NCBI GenBank assembly: GCA_963835525.1
Contig: CAWIFM010000001.1
Location: 124,001-188,000, forward strand
Source: DASSUW01 sp963835525
GTDB taxonomy: Bacteria > Actinomycetota > Thermoleophilia > Solirubrobacterales > Solirubrobacteraceae
Reading direction: 5' to 3'
Length of the DNA: 64,000 nucleotides
The notes under the pieces are model-generated. The model was not told the origin of the DNA. It ran no database searches and was given only the letters and a program-made list of their open reading frames with translations. The translations under genes were made by a program, and so were the position numbers. How positions within the stretch are numbered: position 1 is the stretch's first letter; each line of letters begins with the position of its first letter. This document shows, one piece after another, positions 25,896 to 35,397 of the stretch.

Positions 25896-26578
25896 GCCGC
25901 CATCGTGGCGGGAGCTCGCGCGTCCGTCTTGAACGAAACGGACCTCTCGCCGGCGGCCCCGGCGCCCTCGGCCAGCAGCGCGGCCGGCGGCAGGCCCGCG
26001 AGGCGCGTGCACTCGCGCGTGAGGTGGGCCTGGTCGGCGTAGCCGGCCTCGAGCGCGAGCCGCGCGAGGTCGGTCCCCTCGAGCATCAGGAACCGCTGGA
26101 ACCGCAGGATGCGCTCGAGCGTCTTGGGCCCGTATCCGACGGCGTCGAGGAACCGGCGCCGGAGCTGCCGGTCGCCGATCCCGATCGCGGCGCGCGGCGT
26201 GCCGGTGGCGGCGGCGCGGACGAGCGGGTCGGCTTCGCCGCCCCTCCGCATCACCGCCGCAGCGAGCTCGTGCACGTCCGCGACCTGCGGCGCGTCCCGC
26301 CAGACGTCCTCGAGCGGCACGCTGCGGTCGAGCAGCTCGGAGGCGGGCAGGCCGAGCGCCGCCCCGGCGGCGCCGACGCGGAAGCGCACGCCGAAGGTCG
26401 TCCCGCGGGCGTTCGTGAGGTGCGCGCGGGTGGCGGGCCCGGCGACGTGCAGCTTGCCGTTCACGCTGACGATGTCGACGCAGGCGTCGGGAAGGATGCG
26501 GTGCGTGCGGTCGTCGCCGTCGTTGATCCACAGGCAGGCGAGGAGCGGGCCGGCGGTCGGCAGCTCGCGGTAGGCCAT
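25892..26578 (-). CDS. AraC-family transcriptional regulator with N-terminal DUF6597-like domain
   Basis: This 228-residue protein has an N-terminal beta-rich region with ILPDACVDIVSVNGKLHVAGPATRA (the 'PDGCxDLI' type pattern of DUF6597). The C-terminal double HTH (about 140-225) contains QLRRRFLDAVGYGPKTLERILRFQRFL and LALEAGYADQAHLTRECTRLAGLPPAAL, the AraC signature. It overlaps the start of the terpene-cyclase-like gene and probably controls it. The small ligand is unknown. Confidence 0.87.
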   Translation of the reverse strand: MAYRELPTAGPLLACLWINDGDDRTHRILPDACVDIVSVNGKLHVAGPATRAHLTNARGTTFGVRFRVGAAGAALGLPASELLDRSVPLEDVWRDAPQVADVHELAAAVMRRGGEADPLVRAAATGTPRAAIGIGDRQLRRRFLDAVGYGPKTLERILRFQRFLMLEGTDLARLALEAGYADQAHLTRECTRLAGLPPAALLAEGAGAAGERSVSFKTDARAPATMAA

Positions 26579-26580
26579 GA

Positions 26581-26712
26581 CGGGCAGGTTAGGGACCGGC
26601 GAACTGCGGCTGGGTAGGGGAAGCCGGTGTATCGGCCGGGCGGTCGGCCCCGGTCCGTGGCGCTTTTCGGTCGCATTACCGACCAGAAAGCGCCACAAGC
26701 CCCGAACCCGCC
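26581..26712 (-). repeat. Structured intergenic repeat, copy 1 (minus)
   Basis: Read on the minus strand, this element starts 4 bases after the glpD stop and ends just before the AraC start. It has an outer stem (26705-26712 with 26583-26590, eight pairs including one G-U), a strong hairpin (26657-26696), a 7-bp stem (26650-26656 with 26593-26599) and a 23-base box (26597-26619). The box contains CCTACCCAGCCGCAGTTCG and is identical to one in copy 2 at 48830-48852. A second shared motif, ACCTGCCCG, lies at 26581-26589. Both copies follow a stop codon. It could be a structured RNA, a terminator family or a small mobile repeat. Confidence 0.7.
26657..26696 (-). terminator. Strong hairpin after glpD
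   Basis: GTGGCGCTTT (26657-26666) pairs perfectly with AAAGCGCCAC (26687-26696). After a small internal loop, GGTCG (26669-26673) pairs with CGACC (26680-26684). It lies 20 bases past the glpD stop on the minus strand and is part of the structured repeat. There is no long T-tract, so termination is plausible but not certain. Confidence 0.55.
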
Positions 26713-26715
26713 TCC

Positions 26716-28215
26716 CTACAAGCCCGGGGTTCGTGCCGGCGCAACCGCATCGAGCCCTAACGCCTCGACGGCCTCGACCGCCGCGGCGCGCCACGCCGGC
26801 ACGAGCCCGGCGCGAACCCGGCGATCGACGAGGTCCGAAACCGTGAGCGCGAACTCGTGCCGTGCCGCCCACAGCAGCTCGGCGCCGCACACCGGCACGC
26901 CGGGGGCGACGAGCTCGAGCAGCTCCGGGCGGCCGTCGGCGAGCGCGGCGACGGCCGGGGCCTCGGTGCCGTAGCGGCGGACGAGCCGCTCCGGGGCGGC
27001 GACGGACCGCAACGCGGCGGGCGGCGCGGCGCCGACCAGCGGCAGGCGCGCCGTGCGGCACGGGCGGTCGGTGATCCGGTCGACGGCGTCCTGGGCCATC
27101 CGGCGGTACGTGGTGAGCTTGCCGCCGACGACGGCCAGCGCGCCCGTCGGGTCCTCGGCGATCAGGTGCCGGCGCGAGAGGTCGGCGGTTTCGCCGTCTC
27201 CGGCGGCCAGCGGCCGCAGCCCGGCGTAGCGCCCGCACACGTCGCCCGGGCCGAGCGGGGTGGCGAGCGCGGCGGAGGCGCGGTCGAGCAGCTCGGCCTC
27301 CTCGGCGGCGTCCGGCTGCGGCTCGTCGGCGGGCTCGCCGGGGACGTCGGTGAGGCCGATCGCCACGAGCCCGTCCGAGCGCGGCAGCGCGAAGACCCAG
27401 CGCCCGTGCTCGCCGGGCACGGGGACGTTGACCGCCGCCCGCGGCTCGCCCAGCCGCGCGGCCGGCACGAGCAGGTGCGAGCCGCGGCTGGGACGCAGCG
27501 ACACCGAGGTCAACGCGTCGGTCCAGACGCCGGCGGCCACGACCGTGTGGCGCGCGCGCACCGTGAAGCCGGCGCCGGTCAACGCGTCGACGGCTTCGAC
27601 GCCGTCCTCGCGCAGCCCGGTCACCTCGGCGTAAGTGAGGATCCGCGCACCGTGGGCGGCCGCCGTGCGGGCCACGGCGACCACCAGCCGCGCGTCGTCC
27701 TCGAGCTGGCCGTCCCAGCTCAGCAGCGCGCCGCGCAGCCCGCCCGGGCGCAGGGCCGGGGCCAGCCGGCGGGCCTCCAGAGCGCTCACCCGCCGCGGCG
27801 GCGGCAGCAGGCGACGGCTCGTGCGAGCGCCGACGCGCAGGCCGTCGCCGACGCGCAGGCCGATCGCGGTCTTCAGAGCGGTGTTGCGTCCCATTGCCTC
27901 GTCCAGAGGGATCAGGAACGGCAGCGGCCGCGCCAGGTGCGGCGCGATCGTGCGCATGAGCGTCGCCCGCTCGACGGCGCATTCCCAGGCCAGGCCCCAC
28001 TCGCCGTGCTGCAGGTAGCGCAGCCCGCCGTGCACGAGCTTCGAGCTCCAGCGGCTCGTCCCGAACGCCAGGTCGCGCCGCTCCAGCAGCGCCACCGACA
28101 GGCCACGCGAGGCGGCATCCAGGGCCACGCCGGCGCCCGTGATCCCGCCGCCCACCACGACGACATCGACGACTTCCCCACCTGCAAGCCGCTCGATCGC
28201 AGCATCGCGGCTCAC
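26716..28215 (-). CDS. glpD: FAD-dependent glycerol-3-phosphate dehydrogenase
   Basis: The product has 499 residues. The FAD motif VVVVGGGITGAGVALDAASRG is at residues 17-37, followed by FGTSRWSSKLVHGGLRYLQ, the GlpD family signature. Further conserved parts are SWDGQLEDDARLVVA, AGVWTDAL, GLTDVPGE, RYAGLRPLA and VVGGKLTTYRRMA. It oxidises glycerol-3-phosphate to dihydroxyacetone phosphate and passes electrons to quinone at the membrane. The GTG at 28215 overlaps the stop of the upstream TetR gene (GTGA); the frame extends upstream but without family similarity. Control by that TetR protein is likely. Confidence 0.92.
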   Translation of the reverse strand: MSRDAAIERLAGGEVVDVVVVGGGITGAGVALDAASRGLSVALLERRDLAFGTSRWSSKLVHGGLRYLQHGEWGLAWECAVERATLMRTIAPHLARPLPFLIPLDEAMGRNTALKTAIGLRVGDGLRVGARTSRRLLPPPRRVSALEARRLAPALRPGGLRGALLSWDGQLEDDARLVVAVARTAAAHGARILTYAEVTGLREDGVEAVDALTGAGFTVRARHTVVAAGVWTDALTSVSLRPSRGSHLLVPAARLGEPRAAVNVPVPGEHGRWVFALPRSDGLVAIGLTDVPGEPADEPQPDAAEEAELLDRASAALATPLGPGDVCGRYAGLRPLAAGDGETADLSRRHLIAEDPTGALAVVGGKLTTYRRMAQDAVDRITDRPCRTARLPLVGAAPPAALRSVAAPERLVRRYGTEAPAVAALADGRPELLELVAPGVPVCGAELLWAARHEFALTVSDLVDRRVRAGLVPAWRAAAVEAVEALGLDAVAPARTPGL

Positions 28216-28763
28216 GGCCGCAGGTACCCGTCGACGGCACGGGCCAGCTCGGCCCACGGGTCGACCGCCAGCTCACCGTGCGAGGCGAGCACGAAGCCGC
28301 GCGCGATCAGCTCGATGCCGGCCGACAGCACCTCGGGCGAAGCGTCCGTCCGCACCGACCCGTCGCCGGCGGCCAGTGCCTCCGCTGCGGCCGCCACCGC
28401 GATCCGCTGCATGCCGCCGAGCCGCCGGGTCACGTAGGGGAGCAGCAGCTCCGGGTCGACGTCGAGCAGCCGCACGAAGAGCGGGTCCGACGCCAGCGCA
28501 CGGGAGCCGTTCACGACCATCGCGACCACGCGCTCGCGGGTCGTCGCGCCCTCGGAGGCCTGCCCGATCAGGCGGCCGAACTCGCGCGTCATCAGCGCCG
28601 CCAGCACCGCCTCGAGATCCGGATAGCGCCGGTAGAGCGTCATCCGGCTCACGCCCGCCCGCCGCGCCACGTCGGTCACCGTGGTGCGCCGCACCCCCAC
28701 CGCCAGCACGCACTCGCGCGCGGCGTCGAGCAGGCGATCGTCCTCGCTGTGACGTTGTGACAT
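28212..28763 (-). CDS. TetR-family transcriptional regulator upstream of glpD
   Basis: The product has 183 residues. The HTH (RLLDAARECVLAVGVRRTTVTDVARRAGVSRMTLYRRYPDLEAVLAAL) spans about 9-57; the rest is a helical ligand domain. Its stop overlaps the glpD start, so it should be co-transcribed with glpD and may sense a glycerol or lipid-derived ligand. In the 51-base gap to valS there is a weak inverted repeat, TGTT and AACA arms at 28768-28782, that could be its operator. Confidence 0.88.
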   Translation of the reverse strand: MSQRHSEDDRLLDAARECVLAVGVRRTTVTDVARRAGVSRMTLYRRYPDLEAVLAALMTREFGRLIGQASEGATTRERVVAMVVNGSRALASDPLFVRLLDVDPELLLPYVTRRLGGMQRIAVAAAAEALAAGDGSVRTDASPEVLSAGIELIARGFVLASHGELAVDPWAELARAVDGYLRP

Positions 28764-28814
28764 CGCTTGTTGAACTGTAACACCGCATCGCGCGATCTAG
28801 ACTCCGCACGCCCC

Positions 28815-31415
28815 ATGAGCATCGATCTCGAGCACCGCACGCGGTACGACCCGGAGGAGGTCGAGTCGCGCGTGCGCACTCGCTGGCTCGACTCCGGGCT
28901 CTTCCATCCCGAGCCGGCCGGGACGGCGGAGGAGAACTACTCGATCGCCATCCCGCTGCCGAACGTCACCGGCGCGCTGCACATGGGGCACGCGCTCAAC
29001 GGCTCGGTCCAGGACACGCTGATCCGGCTCGCCCGCATGCGCGGCAAGCGCACCAAGTGGATCTTCGGCACCGACCACGCCGGCATCGGCACCCAGACGC
29101 TCGTCGAGCGCGCGCTGCGCGCCGAGGGCACGAGCCGTGAGGAGCTCGGCCGCGACAGGTTCATCGAGCGCGTCTGGCGCTGGCGCGACCAGTACGGCTC
29201 CACCATCGTCGAGCAGTTCAAGCGCCTCGGCGCCTCGGCGGACTACGAGGACGAGCGCTTCACGCTCGATCCGCCGTACGTGCGCGCGGTCCAGAAGGTC
29301 TTCGTCGACCTGTACGAGAAGGACCTCATCTACCGCGACAACCGCATGGTCAACTGGGACCCCGGGTCGCGGTCGGCCATCTCCGACCTCGAGGTCGAGC
29401 AGCGCGAGGTCACCGACACCCTCTACTACGTCGACTACCCGCTCGAGAGCGGGCACGGCTCGCTGACGATCGCCACCGTGCGGCCGGAGACGATGCTGGC
29501 CGACACGGCGATCGCCGTCCACCCGGACGACGACCGCTACACGCGCCTGATCGGCGAGGTGGCGATCCTGCCGATCGTCGGGCGGCGGCTGAAGATCATC
29601 GCCGACGAGTACGTCAAGCCGGAGTTCGGCACCGGGGCACTGAAGATCACGCCGGGCCACGACCCGAACGACTTCGAGATCGGCCGTGCGCACGGGCTCG
29701 AGGAGATCAGCGTGATCGGCGAGGACGGCCGCATGACGGCGGCCGCCGGCGAGTTCGAGGGCATGACGGCGCTCGAGGCGCGCGAGGCGGTGGTCGAGAA
29801 GCTGCGCGCCGAGGGGCGGATCGCCCGCACCGAGCAGTACCGCCACGACGTCCCGTACTCGCAGCGGTCGGGCGAGCGGATCGAGCCGCTGATCTCGCTC
29901 CAGTGGTTCATGCGCATGGACGAGCTGGCCAGGCCGGCGATCGAGGTCGTCGAGTCCGGGCGCGTCCGGATCCATCCCGAGAGCCAGCGGCGCCGCTACC
30001 TGGAGTGGATGGAGAACATCCGGCCGTGGTGCATCTCGCGCCAGCTCTGGTGGGGCCATCAGATCCCCGTCTGGTATCGCGGCGACGAGACCTACGCCGG
30101 GATGGAGCCGCCCGCCGGCGACGGCTGGGAGCGCGACCCCGACGTGCTCGACACCTGGTTCTCGAGCGGCATCTGGCCGTTCGTCACGCTCGGCTGGCCC
30201 GACCAGACCGCGGCGCTGAAGGCCTTCTACCCGACCGACGTCCTCTCCACTGCGCGCGACATCCTCTTCCTCTGGGTCGCCCGGATGGTCATGTTCGGGC
30301 TCGAGTTCGTCGGCGACATCCCGTTCGACGACGTCTACGTGCACCCGGTCATCCAGGCGCCCGACGGCCGCCGGATGTCGAAGTCGCTCGGCACGGGGAT
30401 CGATCCGCTGTACCTGATCGACGGCGGCCCGCGCCCGCCCGTCTTCGCGGAGGGCGGCGAGTTCCCCGCCTACGGCGCCGACGCGGTGCGCTGGGGGCTG
30501 CTGGCCAGCTCCTCGACCCAGGACGTGCGCTTCAACGAGGAGCGCGTCGCCCAGGGCCGCCAGCTCGCCAACAAGCTCTGGAACGCCTCGCGGCTCGTGC
30601 TGCTGCGCGTGCCCGAGGGCGTCGCGATGCCGGAGACGGCGCCCGCCGCCGAGACGGTCGAGGACCGCTGGATCCTCTCGCGCCTGCAGGCCGCGAAGAC
30701 CGACGTGGCCGGCGCCATCGACCGCTTCGAGTTCCACGTCGCCGCCCTGCGCCTCTACGACTTCGTCTACGGCGAGCTGTGCGACTGGTACCTGGAGATG
30801 ATCAAGCCGCGCCTCTATGCCGACGACAACCGCGAGGTCGTCGAGCTGTCGCTGTTCGTCCTCGGGGAGACGCTGGCGCTCGCCCACCCGATCATCCCGT
30901 TCGTCACCGAGGAGCTGTGGGACAACGTGCCCGGCGAGGACGGTCTGCTGCTCGTCCATCACTATCCGGAGCCCGACGACTCGCTGCGCGACGAAGCCGC
31001 CGAGGCCGACGTGCGGCGCGCGATCACCGCCACGCAGGAGCTGCGCGGCTGGCGCGACCGCGTCGGCGCCGCGGCCGGCAAGGCCGTTCCCGCGCGGCTC
31101 GAGGCCGAGGGCTACGACAGCACGGCCGAGCACATCGCCCGGCTGGCGCGCGTCGAGTGGTCGTCCGACGGCGGCGAGCCGGTCGCGACCGTCGGCATCC
31201 CCGGCGGCAGCATCCTCGTGCTCGCCTCCGATGCGGTCGACGTCGAGGCCGCGGCCAAGCGCGCCGAGGCGCAGCGCGCGACGCTGGAGAAGGAGATCGC
31301 CCGCGCCGAGGGCAAGCTGGCCAACGAGGGCTTCGTGGCCAAGGCGCCCCCCGCCGTGGTCGAGAAGGAGCGCCGCAAGCTGGAGGAGCTCAAGCGGGAG
31401 CTGGCCGACCTGTGA
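28815..31415 (+). CDS. valS: Valyl-tRNA synthetase
   Basis: The product has 866 residues. The class I HIGH motif is HMGH in NVTGALHMGHALN (about residue 55), the KMSKS motif is RRMSKSLGTG (about 520), and the editing (CP1) domain sits between with TVRPETMLADTAIAVHP. The C-terminal 65 residues form the coiled-coil tRNA arm (AAKRAEAQRATLEKEIARAEGKLANEGFVAKAP). It charges tRNA-Val. A TAGACT hexamer (28798-28803) lies 11 bases before the ATG without a Shine-Dalgarno. It overlaps folC by four bases (GTGA). Confidence 0.97.
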   Translation: MSIDLEHRTRYDPEEVESRVRTRWLDSGLFHPEPAGTAEENYSIAIPLPNVTGALHMGHALNGSVQDTLIRLARMRGKRTKWIFGTDHAGIGTQTLVERALRAEGTSREELGRDRFIERVWRWRDQYGSTIVEQFKRLGASADYEDERFTLDPPYVRAVQKVFVDLYEKDLIYRDNRMVNWDPGSRSAISDLEVEQREVTDTLYYVDYPLESGHGSLTIATVRPETMLADTAIAVHPDDDRYTRLIGEVAILPIVGRRLKIIADEYVKPEFGTGALKITPGHDPNDFEIGRAHGLEEISVIGEDGRMTAAAGEFEGMTALEAREAVVEKLRAEGRIARTEQYRHDVPYSQRSGERIEPLISLQWFMRMDELARPAIEVVESGRVRIHPESQRRRYLEWMENIRPWCISRQLWWGHQIPVWYRGDETYAGMEPPAGDGWERDPDVLDTWFSSGIWPFVTLGWPDQTAALKAFYPTDVLSTARDILFLWVARMVMFGLEFVGDIPFDDVYVHPVIQAPDGRRMSKSLGTGIDPLYLIDGGPRPPVFAEGGEFPAYGADAVRWGLLASSSTQDVRFNEERVAQGRQLANKLWNASRLVLLRVPEGVAMPETAPAAETVEDRWILSRLQAAKTDVAGAIDRFEFHVAALRLYDFVYGELCDWYLEMIKPRLYADDNREVVELSLFVLGETLALAHPIIPFVTEELWDNVPGEDGLLLVHHYPEPDDSLRDEAAEADVRRAITATQELRGWRDRVGAAAGKAVPARLEAEGYDSTAEHIARLARVEWSSDGGEPVATVGIPGGSILVLASDAVDVEAAAKRAEAQRATLEKEIARAEGKLANEGFVAKAPPAVVEKERRKLEELKRELADL

Positions 31416-32620
31416 GCACCTGGCGCCTCGAGGACGCCGAGGCCCACCTGCTGTCGCTGGAGCTCTTCGGCATGCGCTTCGGGCTCGAGCGCATGCGCCG
31501 CCTGCTGACCGTGCTGGGCAGCCCGCAGGACCGCTTCCGCGCGATCCACGTGGTCGGCACCAACGGCAAGTCCTCGACGGCGCGCATGACCGCGGCGCTG
31601 CTCGAGGCCCACGGCGTGCGCACCGGCACCTTCCTGTCGCCGCACCTGACCACCTTCGCCGAGCGGATCCGGATCGGCGACGCCGACCTCGGCGCCGACA
31701 CCTTCGGCGCGGCCGTCCAGCGCGCCGCGGCGGCGGCGGGCAAGGTCGACCGCACGCTCGAGGAGGACGACCGGGTGACGCAGTTCGAGCTGCTGGCCGC
31801 CACGGCGTTCGCGGAGTTCGCCGCCCAGGGCGTCGAGGTCGCCGTCGTCGAGGCGGGGCTCGGCGGCCGCCACGACGCCACCAACGTGCTCGGCGCTCCG
31901 GTCGTGGTGCTCACCAACGTCGGCCTCGAGCACACGCGCTGGCTCGGCCCGACGGTGCCCGACATCGCGCGCGAGAAGCTCGCCGTCGTACGCCGCGGCG
32001 CCACCCTCGTGACCGGCCCGCTCGACCCCGAGGTGCAGGAGCTGGCCGCGCAGACGGGCGCCGAGGTCGTGCCCGCGCCGCCGGTGGGGGCCGGTCCGGC
32101 CGGGTACCAACGCGCCAACTTCGCGGCCGCCGTGGCCGCCGCCCGCGCCCTCCACGGCGAGCTCGACCCCGCCCTGGTCGTCGACGTCGCGGCGCGCGTG
32201 CGGGTTCCCGGGCGGATGCAGGTGGTGGCCGAGGATCCGCTGACCATCTACGACGGCGCTCACAACCCCTCAGGCATGCACGCGCTCGTGCAGGCGCTCG
32301 ACGTCGGCCCGGTGATCGCGGTGGTGTCGATCCTCGACGACAAGGACGCGGCGGGCATGCTGCGGGCGCTCCTCGGGAAGACCGCGGGTGCCGTGTTCAC
32401 GCGCTCCGTCAACCCGCGCGCGCTGTCGCCCGCCACGCTCGCCTCGCTCGCCTCCCAGCTCGGCGGGCCGCCGTCCGAGATCGTCCCGGACCCGCGTGCG
32501 GCCGTGGCTCGCGCACAGGAGCTGGCAGGCCCGGACGGGGCCGTCCTGGTCACCGGCTCGATCTACCTGGTGGCCGACCTGCTGGGCGAGCCGGGGCGCC
32601 GGAGGGCGTCCGCGCTGTGA
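31412..32620 (+). CDS. folC: Bifunctional folylpolyglutamate/dihydrofolate synthase
   Basis: The product has 402 residues. The ATP P-loop VVGTNGKSSTARM (about 47-59), the SPHLTTFAERIRI folate loop, and EAGLGGRHDATNV are all present. The C-terminal Mur-ligase-like domain has IYDGAHNPSGM. The enzyme adds glutamates to (dihydro)folate using ATP. The GTG start overlaps the valS stop, the order seen across actinobacteria. Confidence 0.95.
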   Translation: MSTWRLEDAEAHLLSLELFGMRFGLERMRRLLTVLGSPQDRFRAIHVVGTNGKSSTARMTAALLEAHGVRTGTFLSPHLTTFAERIRIGDADLGADTFGAAVQRAAAAAGKVDRTLEEDDRVTQFELLAATAFAEFAAQGVEVAVVEAGLGGRHDATNVLGAPVVVLTNVGLEHTRWLGPTVPDIAREKLAVVRRGATLVTGPLDPEVQELAAQTGAEVVPAPPVGAGPAGYQRANFAAAVAAARALHGELDPALVVDVAARVRVPGRMQVVAEDPLTIYDGAHNPSGMHALVQALDVGPVIAVVSILDDKDAAGMLRALLGKTAGAVFTRSVNPRALSPATLASLASQLGGPPSEIVPDPRAAVARAQELAGPDGAVLVTGSIYLVADLLGEPGRRRASAL

Positions 32621-32733
32621 ACGATCGCGGCCCGAGCCTGTTCGCCATGGTGGCCGTCGTGGCGGTGGTCGTGGCGCTCGTGATCCTGGTCTTCTTCGCC
32701 ATCGGATTCGGGCTCGGTCGGGCTTTCCTGTAA
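32617..32733 (+). CDS. Small single-helix membrane protein
   Basis: This 38-residue frame starts with GTG overlapping the folC stop (GTGA). It has a short polar head (NDRGPSLF) and one long hydrophobic helix of Ala/Val/Leu/Ile/Phe, then FGLGRAFL. Overlap and coupling argue that it is translated. Similar small helices are common next to folC in actinobacteria, but no function is known. Confidence 0.6.
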   Translation: MNDRGPSLFAMVAVVAVVVALVILVFFAIGFGLGRAFL

Positions 32734-32759
32734 CCCCTCCGTCTACGATTCGTTCAGCA

Positions 32760-33317
32760 ATGCCCTACTTCGGCATCTTCGGGATCACGAACGACAGCCT
32801 GAACACGGCGGTCAACGTGCTCCTCCTCGTGCTGGTCGTCGTCTGGTTCGCGCTCATCTTCTGGACGTACGCGGACGCCCGCCGGCGGATCGACGATCCG
32901 ATGCTGGTGGCCTGCGCCACCGCGGCCTCGCTGTTCCCGTTCGTGGGCACGATCGTGTACCTGATCGTCCGCCCGCCGGAGTTCGTGGACGACGTGCGGC
33001 TGCGCGAGCTCGAGATGACCGCGGCCGAGGCGCGGCTGGCCCAGCTCGACTATCAGCTGTGCCCGCACTGCGACTACGAGATCAAGGCCGACTACCTGCG
33101 CTGCCCGAGCTGCTCGCGCAAGCTGAAGGAGCGCTGCTACTCGTGCGGCAAGCCGGTCGACCCGGCGTGGAAGCTGTGCCCGTACTGCGAGGCGGAGATG
33201 GAGACCCCGCCGCCGCCGCAGGCCACGCGCAGCCGCCGCCGCCGGTCGCAGACGACCGACCAGCCGACGGTCGCCGCCGAAGCGATAGAACCTGAGCCTG
33301 AGCGCCAACGGCGCTAG
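32760..33317 (+). CDS. Membrane protein with double zinc ribbon
   Basis: The product has 185 residues. Two membrane helices occupy about 14-36 and 46-66. A linker helix then leads to a zinc-ribbon pair with six CxxC-type Cys clusters: CPHC, CPSC, CYSC and CPYC (about 101-145). The tail is Pro/Arg-rich and ends with an acidic stretch. Such DZR (double zinc ribbon) membrane proteins probably mediate protein contacts. A TACGAT hexamer (32744-32749) lies 10 bases before the ATG. It sits between folC and ndk. Confidence 0.8.
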   Translation: MPYFGIFGITNDSLNTAVNVLLLVLVVVWFALIFWTYADARRRIDDPMLVACATAASLFPFVGTIVYLIVRPPEFVDDVRLRELEMTAAEARLAQLDYQLCPHCDYEIKADYLRCPSCSRKLKERCYSCGKPVDPAWKLCPYCEAEMETPPPPQATRSRRRRSQTTDQPTVAAEAIEPEPERQRR

Positions 33318-33335
33318 GCGGACGAAAGGACCAAC

Positions 33336-33740
33336 GTGGACAGGACCCTGATCCTGGTCAAGCCGGACGCCTTCGCGCGCGGGCTGACCGGCGAGATCAT
33401 CCAGCGCTTCGAGAACAAGGGCCTGAGGATCGCCGCCCTGCAGCACATGACCATGAGCGAGGCGATCGCCAAGCAGCACTACGCCGAGCACGAGGGCAAG
33501 CCGTTCTTCGGCGAGCTGGTCGAGTTCATCACCTCCGGCCCGCTCGTGGCGATGGTGCTCGAGGGTGAGCAGGCCGTGGCCGCCGCGCGCCAGGTGATCG
33601 GCGCCACCAACCCGGTCGAGGCCGCGACCGGCTCAATCCGCGGCGACTACGCGATCGCCGTCGGCCAGAACATGGTCCACGGCTCGGACTCGGACGAGTC
33701 CGCGGCGCGCGAGGCGAAGCTGTTCTTCCCCAACCTCTAG
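33336..33740 (+). CDS. ndk: Nucleoside diphosphate kinase
   Basis: The product has 134 residues, typical for bacterial Ndk. The family signature NMVHGSDS carries the phospho-His (H115). K9 (LVKPDA) and R101/N112 region residues for phosphate binding are in place. It equilibrates NTP pools using ATP. The GTG start follows an AAAGGA Shine-Dalgarno six bases upstream. It directly precedes maf. Confidence 0.97.
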   Translation: MDRTLILVKPDAFARGLTGEIIQRFENKGLRIAALQHMTMSEAIAKQHYAEHEGKPFFGELVEFITSGPLVAMVLEGEQAVAAARQVIGATNPVEAATGSIRGDYAIAVGQNMVHGSDSDESAAREAKLFFPNL

Positions 33741-33742
33741 TC

Positions 33743-34267
33743 CTGGCCTCGGCCTCGCCGCAGCGGCGGGCGATCCTGGCCGGCGCGGGCATCGACTTCG
33801 AGGTCCGCCCGGCGAACGTCGACGAGGACGAGCAGGGCGACCCGGCGGCGGTGGCGGAGGCCAACGCGCGCCGCAAGGCCACCGCGGTGCCCGGCGCCCT
33901 CGTGCTGGGCGCCGACACCGTGGTGGCGCTCGACGGCGTGGTCTATGGCAAGCCGCGCGACGAGGCGCAGGCGCGCGAGTACCTGGGCGCCCTGAACGGC
34001 CGCACGCACGAAGTGGTGGGCGCGATCGCGCTGGCCCGCGACGGCGAGGTGGTCGCCACGGCGGTGGAGACGACGAAGGTCACGTTCCGGCGGCGCTCCG
34101 AGGCCGAGATCGCGCAGTACGTCGCAACTGGCGAATGGTCCGGCAGGGCGGGCGGCTACGCCATCCAGGAGGAGGGTGGATCCTTCATGGTCGAGCGGAT
34201 CGACGGCGACTACCTGAACGTCGTCGGACTCCCGCTGGAGCGGCTGAAAAGCCTCCTGAATCCCTGA
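33743..34267 (+). CDS. maf: Maf-family nucleotide pyrophosphatase, start codon unclear
   Basis: About 174 residues read LASASPQRRAILAGAGI, GADTVVALDGVVYGKPRDEAQAREYL, TFRRRSEAEIAQYVATGEWSGRAGGYAIQEEG and IDGDYLNVVGLPLERL. These are the conserved Maf/YhdE/YceF blocks, an enzyme that hydrolyses noncanonical or excess nucleotides. The frame lacks ATG, GTG or TTG at the expected position. The codons around the ndk stop read CTA GTC CTG GCC. One change (GTC to GTG) would create a TAG-GTG overlap start; CTG at 33743 is the next option. An ATG at 33851 would cut off the catalytic N-terminus. The gene is likely functional with a nonstandard start, or the base at 33742 is wrong. Confidence 0.8.
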   Translation: MASASPQRRAILAGAGIDFEVRPANVDEDEQGDPAAVAEANARRKATAVPGALVLGADTVVALDGVVYGKPRDEAQAREYLGALNGRTHEVVGAIALARDGEVVATAVETTKVTFRRRSEAEIAQYVATGEWSGRAGGYAIQEEGGSFMVERIDGDYLNVVGLPLERLKSLLNP

Positions 34268-34344
34268 TTTCAGCCTCCGGACCCTTCGGTACACTCGACG
34301 CCCGGCGGCGGGCTCGGCTTCAACCTGCTGCGCGCTCCTCCTGA

Positions 34345-35393
<1,049 letters not shown>

Positions 35394-35397
<4 letters not shown>

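Noticed and set aside
28797..31133. 778-codon open frame on the minus strand
   Set aside because: It is antisense to valS and reads as low-complexity Ala/Arg/Asp with no domain.
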